Assembly (NCBI RefSeq): GCF_024508235.1
Contig: NZ_CP101943.1
Span: 2,267,112-2,331,111, forward strand
Reading direction: 5' to 3'
DNA from: Halococcus qingdaonensis
GTDB taxonomy: Archaea; Halobacteriota; Halobacteria; Halobacteriales; Halococcaceae
DNA length: 64,000 nt
The notes under the pieces are model-generated. The model had not been told where the DNA came from. It made no database searches and saw only the letters and a list, made by a program, of their open reading frames with translations. A program made the translations under genes and the position numbers. Shown here one piece after another: positions 17,646-22,584 of this stretch (position 1 is its first letter; each line of letters starts with the position of its first letter).

Positions 17646-18215
17646 TCAGAACGGTGACTGTGTCTCGCCGGCCGATCCCGGCTGCCGTCTCGACCCGGCC
17701 GTTGCACTCTCGCTCGCTTCGTCGATCCGACCGGTGTCGCGATAGCGTGCGTCGAGTTCGTCGAGGCGGTCGTTGATGGCCGTGCTCTGCTGATGCATCG
17801 GATGGACGCGAACGCGCACACGATCGTACTCGTGGCGGTCGCTCAGGCCGTTCCACGCGCGAAACGAGCCGATGGTGAGCGTGTGGCTCTGCGGACAGAA
17901 CGGTGTCGTCGGGGTGAACTCCGCACGGAGCGTCGAGCGGTCGTCGACCTCCTCGGCGTAGCGATAGCCCGCAGCCGGATGGCGATCGTCGAGATTGAGC
18001 CGTGTGAGATTGTAGCCGAACGTCATGTCGTAGACACCGCGCTCGTCGAATAGCCGCTTCGTGAGCCGGTGGAAGGCCGTGTGGCGATCGTCGATCAGAA
18101 CGTCGTGGCCGTCGAGAAACGGGCCGGATTCCGGCAGATTTTCGGGAACGAACTCGTGATAACGATCGAAGAGGCTATCGTCCGCCCTGGAAAACCGCGA
18201 CGGGAACTCGGGCAT
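17646..18215 (-). CDS. Conserved haloarchaeal protein, distant MIP18/DUF59-like motif
   Basis: A 189-residue soluble protein. Residues 99-117 (FTPTTPFCPQSHTLTIG) resemble the single conserved cysteine segment of MIP18/PaaD (DUF59) iron-sulfur assembly proteins, and the following VRVRVHPMHQQ could be the last strand of that fold. The N-terminal 90 residues are unlike any family I know. The last 25 residues are low-complexity. Divergently transcribed from the GNAT gene at 18363, each with its own operator. Family link is weak; treat as unknown function in an anaerobic island. Confidence 0.6.
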   Translation of the reverse strand: MPEFPSRFSRADDSLFDRYHEFVPENLPESGPFLDGHDVLIDDRHTAFHRLTKRLFDERGVYDMTFGYNLTRLNLDDRHPAAGYRYAEEVDDRSTLRAEFTPTTPFCPQSHTLTIGSFRAWNGLSDRHEYDRVRVRVHPMHQQSTAINDRLDELDARYRDTGRIDEASESATAGSRRQPGSAGETQSPF

Positions 18216-18252
18216 GGTCGTGTATCGAATCCGAGAACCGGTAACTGCTGTC

Positions 18253-18266
18253 CCGAACCCGTTCGT
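18253..18266 (-). promoter_or_regulatory. Island motif site 3 (minus strand ACGAACGGGTTCGG)
   Basis: The CGAAC-GG-GTTCG core is a perfect inverted repeat. It ends 37 nt before the minus-strand ATG at 18213-18215. Confidence 0.7.
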
Positions 18267-18312
18267 GGCCATCGGGCGTTTCGACGGGGTGAAAACGGAA
18301 CCGGTGGCCGAT

Positions 18313-18326
18313 GCGAAGATGTTCGC
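18313..18326 (+). promoter_or_regulatory. Island motif site 4 (GCGAAGATGTTCGC)
   Basis: A near-palindrome ending 36 nt before the GNAT ATG at 18363; a GTATTCC box at 18333-18339 sits where TATA is expected. Site centres 3 and 4 are 60 bp apart and face opposite genes. Confidence 0.65.
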
Positions 18327-18362
18327 AACAGCGTATTCCGGTTGGTGTGATCAAGTATCACT

Positions 18363-18968
18363 ATGGCCGATCGCTCCGGGGATGCAGGCGTCGCCTGCGA
18401 CGGGTGGGACTACTCCGGCTGTGAGGGGACGAAATACTGCCCGCCACGCTGCCCACGGTTCGTCGACGGCGACGGGACGGCACTGCTGGTCAGACCGTAC
18501 GAGCCGGACTACCGGGACGCGCTGGTGCAGATGTACGAGGCGATCGATGCGGACAGCAGAACGCTCGGGCTGCCACCGGAGTCGCGTGAAGGGATCGAGG
18601 ACTGGCTCGATCACCTCACGTCAAACGGATGGAACCTCGTTGCGCTCGCCGGCGACGACGTGATCGGCCATATCGCGGCCGCCCCACTGGACGACGAGGA
18701 GCCACATATCGTCGTGTTCGTCCACCACGCCTACCAGAATCGGGGCCTCGGTATCGAGTTGATCAGACAGCTCATCGCCCACGCCGACGACAGGGATCAC
18801 GGTGCGCTCGTACTGACCGTCGCCGCGGAGAACGAGCGTGCCAGAACCGTCTACGACAACATCGGCTTCGACGTGAGCGATCGGCTGGCAACCGAGATCA
18901 CGATGCGACTCGCGATCGAGGAGCCGATCGCGAAACAGGTACGACTCCCGCCAGCGGAGCGGCCGTGA
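18363..18968 (+). CDS. GNAT acetyltransferase with N-terminal four-cysteine motif
   Basis: A 201-residue protein. Residues 12-30 hold four cysteines (C12, C20, C26, C30) in CDGWDYSGCEGTKYCPPRC, a possible zinc or iron-sulfur site. A GNAT domain follows from about residue 40, with the acetyl-CoA loop HHAYQNRGLGIELIRQL and the late helix NERARTVYDNIGF. Acceptor unknown. The cysteine head next to a GNAT is unusual and might make activity redox- or NO-sensitive; that is inference. The operator 36 nt upstream ties it to the denitrification island. Confidence 0.75.
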   Translation: MADRSGDAGVACDGWDYSGCEGTKYCPPRCPRFVDGDGTALLVRPYEPDYRDALVQMYEAIDADSRTLGLPPESREGIEDWLDHLTSNGWNLVALAGDDVIGHIAAAPLDDEEPHIVVFVHHAYQNRGLGIELIRQLIAHADDRDHGALVLTVAAENERARTVYDNIGFDVSDRLATEITMRLAIEEPIAKQVRLPPAERP

Positions 18969-19056
18969 TTGCTCTCATCGACGAACAGGCCGTGTCGGTC
19001 GGTTCAAAAGAAGAATTCGACGAGCGAGGCCACAGCGCATGATCTCGATCAGCAAA

Positions 19057-19434
19057 CTACGCTGTGGTCTCGACGCCAGAGGTCGTCTCGGCACGGTCAC
19101 TCGTCCGATAGCGTGTTCGGATCGAACACTCCAGCGCCGTCCGCACATCGGAGTGGTCTGCCGACGACGTGTTTCGAAGCGACTGTGTCGGCGAAGCCAG
19201 CAGCTCGTCGACGAGTGCATCCGCCATGTCGGCGACGATGGCCTGTTGGGTATCGGTGAGGGTTCCGTGCTGTTCCAGCTTCGTGAGGGCAGTCCGGAGC
19301 TCCCGCCGTTCGATCCGATCTGCATGGACGTGCAGCTGCTCGATGGTGCGCTCTCGTGACGGATCGTGACGGCTCGATCGCTGTGAAACGCGACGCCGAC
19401 GATCACGGCTATCGTTTTCGGTGTTCTTGGTCAT
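19057..19434 (-). CDS. Orphan glutamyl-tRNA-reductase-type dimerization-domain protein
   Basis: A 125-residue protein with a basic N-terminus. Residues about 42-88 (ERRELRTALTKLEQHGTLTD, then QQAIVADMADALVDELLASP and TQSL) match the pattern of the C-terminal dimerization helix of glutamyl-tRNA reductase HemA, including its end LLxxPTxSLR. No catalytic or NADPH domain is present. It may bind HemA or mimic it to tune heme supply for NO-reductase assembly, which is inference. Start could be 19434 or 19446; 19434 gives a 45-nt operator spacing. Confidence 0.6.
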   Translation of the reverse strand: MTKNTENDSRDRRRRVSQRSSRHDPSRERTIEQLHVHADRIERRELRTALTKLEQHGTLTDTQQAIVADMADALVDELLASPTQSLRNTSSADHSDVRTALECSIRTRYRTSDRAETTSGVETTA

Positions 19435-19479
19435 CGGTCCATTCATCGGGCGGTGAACTGCTAGTCGGGAAGTGCTCCA

Positions 19480-19493
19480 TCGTATCCGTTCGG
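19480..19493 (-). promoter_or_regulatory. Island motif site 5, degenerate (CCGAACGGATACGA on minus)
   Basis: The left arm CCGAAC is intact and the right arm keeps 3 of 6 bases. It is 45 nt before the start at 19434 (33 nt before 19446). It is the weakest of the eleven sites. Confidence 0.35.
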
Positions 19494-19515
19494 TGTGTCC
19501 GACAGAACGGATCGA

Positions 19516-19818
19516 TCAGACGTGGACGCGGGTGACGTGGCCGCCACAGCCACACTGTTCGACGTAGCTCCACTCGATCTCGTCACCGTATTCGTCGGCG
19601 AGCGCGTCGAAGAGGTACTCCTGCGGATGGCCGTGATCGCCGTGCGTAACGAGGTTGACGTGGTTGCCCGGGACCGTGTGTTCGATCGCGTCGAGCGCCT
19701 GCTCGACGACCAGTGCCCTGTCGTCGGCGTGACGCGGTTTTTCGAGGTTCGCCGACCAGGAGTTGTCGTGCAGACGGTCGGTGATCGGTTCGGCATCGTT
19801 GTGGGATACGCTCGCCAT
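19516..19818 (-). CDS. CGCGG-family small protein (putative radical-SAM-modified RiPP)
   Basis: A 100-residue protein beginning MASVSHNDAEPI and ending EQCGCGGHVTRVHV, with the CGCGGH motif at residues 89-94. From memory, haloarchaeal proteins with this C-terminal motif are catalogued as a putative radical-SAM-modified peptide family. A histidine-rich middle (VTHGDHGHPQEY, 57-68) could alternatively mean metal binding. No radical SAM maturase lies within this window. The start at 19816-19818 is fixed by the perfect operator 36 nt upstream. Function unknown; anaerobic induction inferred. Confidence 0.65.
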   Translation of the reverse strand: MASVSHNDAEPITDRLHDNSWSANLEKPRHADDRALVVEQALDAIEHTVPGNHVNLVTHGDHGHPQEYLFDALADEYGDEIEWSYVEQCGCGGHVTRVHV

Positions 19819-19854
19819 GTTCTGTCTTGGACTCCAGACCAGGAAAGCAAACCC

Positions 19855-19868
19855 CCGAACGTGTTCGG
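19855..19868 (-). promoter_or_regulatory. Island motif site 6 (CCGAAC-GT-GTTCGG)
   Basis: Perfect arms; ends 36 nt before the CGCGG-protein start on the minus strand. Confidence 0.75.
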
Positions 19869-19925
19869 CGTATCGGGGCAGCAGAGAACACGACCCCGAG
19901 GCGATCGGACTTGACGGACGGCTGT

Positions 19926-19939
19926 GTGAACATCTTCGG
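19926..19939 (+). promoter_or_regulatory. Island motif site 7 (GTGAACATCTTCGG)
   Basis: Ends 37 nt before the DUF2249 ATG at 19977. A second GAAC/GTTC cluster (GGAACTGTTCGTGAAC, 19940-19955) follows directly, so two dimers might bind. Confidence 0.6.
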
Positions 19940-19976
19940 GGAACTGTTCGTGAACATCCGAGCCGTCGATTCACTC

Positions 19977-20246
19977 ATGCCCGCCGTGGACGAGTACGTG
20001 ACCGATACCGAAGCGCCGACGAACTGGGCGAGGGAGACGATGGACGCCCGCGACCTCCCGCCGCCACAGCCGCTCCAGAACACCCTCGAACGACTCGTCG
20101 AAATGGACGACGAAACCGTGTTGGTGCAGGTGAACGACCGCGCTCCACAGCATCTGTATCCGAGACTCACCGATCGTGGCTACGAGTACGAGACGATCGA
20201 GGTGGCCCCCGGTGTCGTCACCGTCATCTGGATGGCGGATCTCTGA
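19977..20246 (+). CDS. DUF2249 single-domain protein (copy 1)
   Basis: An 89-residue protein. After a short tail the DUF2249 fold runs from MDARDLPPPQPLQNTLERL through LVQVNDRAPQHLYPRL to VVTVIWMADL. DUF2249 is a small alpha/beta domain of the SirA/TusA-like superfold, often found beside denitrification and hemerythrin genes, with unproven function. The frame is open from 19827, but the operator at 19926-19939 fixes the start at 19977. It is one of three copies within 850 bp. Confidence 0.75.
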   Translation: MPAVDEYVTDTEAPTNWARETMDARDLPPPQPLQNTLERLVEMDDETVLVQVNDRAPQHLYPRLTDRGYEYETIEVAPGVVTVIWMADL

Positions 20247-20302
20247 ATCGGACGTGAGGGGTCACGGCGAGTGGATGCTGAAAACGGGTAGCTACGGAGT
20301 GG

Positions 20303-20533
20303 CTACTTCTTCGGCAGCGTCGCGACGAACTCGTTTTCGCCACGTTCCTCGACATCGTAGCCCTCGGCGTCGAAGTCGGAAATTTCGGCCTGCATCTCGT
20401 AGAACAGTGGTTTCGGATCGTGATCGTTGACCAGCGTCAGCGCCTCGCCGCTCTCCAGGTTGCCGAACGCGTCGTGGACTTTCGGGTGACGTTTCGGGGC
20501 TGGGATATCACGGAGATCGAGTCGGTCGGACAT
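20303..20533 (-). CDS. DUF2249 single-domain protein (copy 2)
   Basis: A 76-residue protein starting MSDRLDLRDIPAPKRHPKVH. The DUF2249 strands are LTLVNDHDPKPLFYEM and ENEFVATLPKK. HDPKPL matches the family's characteristic acidic-proline turn, which is better preserved here than in copy 1. It lies downstream of copy 3 on the same strand but has its own operator in the 53-bp gap, so it is likely separately initiated. Confidence 0.8.
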   Translation of the reverse strand: MSDRLDLRDIPAPKRHPKVHDAFGNLESGEALTLVNDHDPKPLFYEMQAEISDFDAEGYDVEERGENEFVATLPKK

Positions 20534-20572
20534 ACGCTTGCCCGTACTCCCCGGAGAGCCCAAATCGTTTTC

Positions 20573-20586
20573 CCGAAAGTGTTCGG
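20573..20586 (-). promoter_or_regulatory. Island motif site 8 (CCGAACACTTTCGG on minus)
   Basis: One-base arm mismatch; ends 39 nt before the ATG of DUF2249 copy 2 and touches the stop codon of copy 3 (20587-20589). Confidence 0.65.
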
Positions 20587-20823
20587 TCAGGCTTTCGTGA
20601 TCGACACGCGCCACTCGTCCTCGCCGGCACGTTCGGTCTCGTGGGCGTAGCCCTGCCGTGCGAGAACGGCGTAGAGCGGCTCTGGCTCGAAACTGTTGAC
20701 GAGCACGAGCGTCTCGCCGCCGTCGAGTTCGTCGAGCGACGCCATGATCTCGCCGAACGGCTCGCCGTCGATCGTTCGGACATCGAGTTCGCGCGTGCCG
20801 TCCGCCGTCGGTCCGGTTGGCAT
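20587..20823 (-). CDS. DUF2249 single-domain protein (copy 3)
   Basis: A 78-residue protein. RELDVRTIDGEPFGEIMASL and LVLVNSFEPEPLYAVL mark the DUF2249 fold, ending DEWRVSITKA. It pairs head to head with the HTH_10 regulator at 20954. The three copies differ strongly from each other, so they are old paralogues rather than a recent tandem duplication, and may have distinct partners. Confidence 0.78.
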   Translation of the reverse strand: MPTGPTADGTRELDVRTIDGEPFGEIMASLDELDGGETLVLVNSFEPEPLYAVLARQGYAHETERAGEDEWRVSITKA

Positions 20824-20859
20824 GGACGTTCTCACCGATCGACAGGAATAGCCGTTCCG

Positions 20860-20873
20860 CCGATGATGTTCGC
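20860..20873 (-). promoter_or_regulatory. Island motif site 9 (GCGAACATCATCGG on minus)
   Basis: Ends 36 nt before the start of DUF2249 copy 3. Its centre is 36 bp from site 10, which serves the opposite gene. Confidence 0.55.
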
Positions 20874-20895
20874 TCACGTGCACGTCGTCCCGTGG

Positions 20896-20909
20896 ACGAA
20901 CATATTCGG
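20896..20909 (+). promoter_or_regulatory. Island motif site 10 (ACGAACATATTCGG)
   Basis: Ends 44 nt before the ATG of the HTH_10 regulator at 20954, suggesting autoregulation or cross-regulation. Confidence 0.6.
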
Positions 20910-20953
20910 GAACATTGATTGGGTTCCGGGCCGCAGACGTTCCACTGTCGACG

Positions 20954-21607
20954 ATGCCACGAGCCAATCTCACGCTCACGATCCCCGAACACGTCTGGAT
21001 CGGGGAGATATCACGCACACATCCGGCGGCGACCGTTCGCATCCTCGCAGCGCTCGCCGGCGACGACGCCGGCGTCGGCCTCGCCGAGATCACGAGCGAG
21101 AACCTCTCCTCGATCCTCGCCGATATTGAGGCGAGCGACGCCGTCGTCGAACTCGACATCCTCCGCCAGCAGAGCGACGAGGCACTGATCCAGTTCGAGA
21201 CGACGACGCCGCTGTTGCTGTTCCCGATCCAGGATTCGGGCGTCCCACTCGAAATGCCGTTTACCATCGAGGAGGGTGAAGCCATCTGGGAGGTCACCGC
21301 ACCGCAGCGACGGCTCTCGGAGCTCGGCACGCAGTTCGAACAGTTCGGGATCCCGTTCACCGTCAACGAGATCCATCGTCGTATCGAGCCGACACAGCTC
21401 CTCACCGACACGCAGCTCGAACTCGTCCGTGCGGCCATCGAGCAGGGTTACTACGACACGCCGCGACGCTGCTCGCTGACCGATCTCGCTGCGGAGTCCG
21501 ATCTGGCGAAATCGACGTGCAGCGAAACGCTCCACCGCGCCGAGGAGAAGATCATCAAACAGTTCGTCGAGAACCTCCCCGATTCGACGCCGGCGGAGCG
21601 ACCATGA
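20954..21607 (+). CDS. HTH_10 (bacterio-opsin-activator type) transcriptional regulator
   Basis: A 217-residue regulator. The N-terminal ~150 residues form a sensor-like alpha/beta domain without a cysteine cluster. The C-terminal HTH_10 domain is clear: LLTDTQLELVRAAIEQGYYD, then SLTDLAAESDLAKSTCSETL and HRAEEKIIKQFVENL. Haloarchaeal denitrification and DMSO respiration are controlled by HTH_10 proteins NarO and DmsR; NarO is known for N-terminal cysteines, which this protein lacks, so it is probably a different member that may sense another signal. The likely target is the shared inverted repeat, including site 10 in front of its own gene. Confidence 0.8.
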   Translation: MPRANLTLTIPEHVWIGEISRTHPAATVRILAALAGDDAGVGLAEITSENLSSILADIEASDAVVELDILRQQSDEALIQFETTTPLLLFPIQDSGVPLEMPFTIEEGEAIWEVTAPQRRLSELGTQFEQFGIPFTVNEIHRRIEPTQLLTDTQLELVRAAIEQGYYDTPRRCSLTDLAAESDLAKSTCSETLHRAEEKIIKQFVENLPDSTPAERP

Positions 21608-21678
21608 GATGGGATGGCTACGCGTCCACCGACGGTGGCGAGCAGCCGTCGGCGTGAGAGCACCGCTACCCACGACGA

Positions 21679-22122
21679 ATGAGTACGTTCAAACCGTCCG
21701 TGGCCGCTCGACCGATCGAACACGAGGCGATATCCAGATGGGGGGCAAAGATGGCGCGTGATCCGTTCGCTGCCGACCATCCACAGTTACAGGTCGTCCT
21801 CGATGCGCTTGACGACCCCGAATGCCGCACCATCATCAAGCAGATGGAGGAGCCGATGACCGCCAAGGAGCTCTCGAAGGACTGTGACGTGCCGCTCTCG
21901 ACGACCTACCGGAAGCTCGAACGACTCACAGACGCCTCGTTGATCGAGGAGCAAACCGAAGTCAGAGCCAGCGGTCGACACACAGCACGGTACGCACTCG
22001 ATTTCGAGGCGATACATATCGATCTCGAAGAGGACCGATCGCTGGAGCTGACGATCGAGCAGCCCGAACAGACGCCGGAGAAACAGCTCTCGGAGCTCTG
22101 GGCGGAGGTACGAAAGAGATGA
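21679..22122 (+). CDS. Winged-helix transcriptional regulator (ArsR-like)
   Basis: A 147-residue protein. The winged helix spans about residues 32-105: ECRTIIKQMEEPMTAKELSK, PLSTTYRKLERLTDASLIEE, with a wing ending RHTARYALDFEA. The C-terminal acidic stretch is typical. It overlaps the next gene by the ATGA at 22119-22122, a translational coupling I know as a common haloarchaeal pair (HTH plus small membrane protein). No island operator is visible before it. An internal ATG at 21751 is possible. Confidence 0.75.
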   Translation: MSTFKPSVAARPIEHEAISRWGAKMARDPFAADHPQLQVVLDALDDPECRTIIKQMEEPMTAKELSKDCDVPLSTTYRKLERLTDASLIEEQTEVRASGRHTARYALDFEAIHIDLEEDRSLELTIEQPEQTPEKQLSELWAEVRKR

Positions 22123-22397
22123 GCGCACTCGTCGCGACCGCAGTGACCGTTCTCAAGGTGTTGAGTCTCTCGCTCGGCGGGCTGATAACGTACTTCGCGT
22201 ACAAGGCCTACCGGCGAACCGAATCACCCGCCCTTCGCGCACTCACGATCGGCTTCGCCGTGATCACGCTCGGCGCGTTCGTGGCCGGGATCGTCGATCA
22301 GATCGTACCGGTCGACCAGAGCCACGCACTTCTCGTCGAGAGCGCGTTCACCGCGGGCGGGTTCGCGATCATCCTGTATTCGCTCTACGTCGACTGA
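22119..22397 (+). CDS. DUF7521-type small membrane protein
   Basis: A 92-residue protein with three helices (about 5-25, 40-62, 70-88). YFAYKAYRRTESPALRAL between helix 1 and helix 2 and the arrangement after an HTH gene fit the family named DUF7521. It may sense membrane state for the regulator encoded 4 bases upstream, which is inference. Confidence 0.65.
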   Translation: MSALVATAVTVLKVLSLSLGGLITYFAYKAYRRTESPALRALTIGFAVITLGAFVAGIVDQIVPVDQSHALLVESAFTAGGFAIILYSLYVD

Positions 22398-22505
22398 GTG
22401 CGATCCTGCGGATAGAGGTGGAAGGGAGGGTGAGGGGAACGAAGCGTACTGGACGACAGTTCTGCCGTTTCGGATCGATTGGCGGATGCCACGAGCTTGC
22501 TGCTG

Positions 22506-22519
22506 ACGAACGTGTTCGG
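22506..22519 (+). promoter_or_regulatory. Island motif site 11 (ACGAACGTGTTCGG)
   Basis: Near-perfect inverted repeat before the NO reductase gene. It ends 65 nt from the ATG, 28 nt further than the typical 37. A CATATTGA TATA-like box at 22551-22558 fits a leaderless start at 22585. Confidence 0.65.
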
Positions 22520-22584
22520 GAGATGTCAGCGAGTGAGAATCGTCCCGGCTCATATTGAAGTGGCCGTCGAAATATCGGCGTAGC

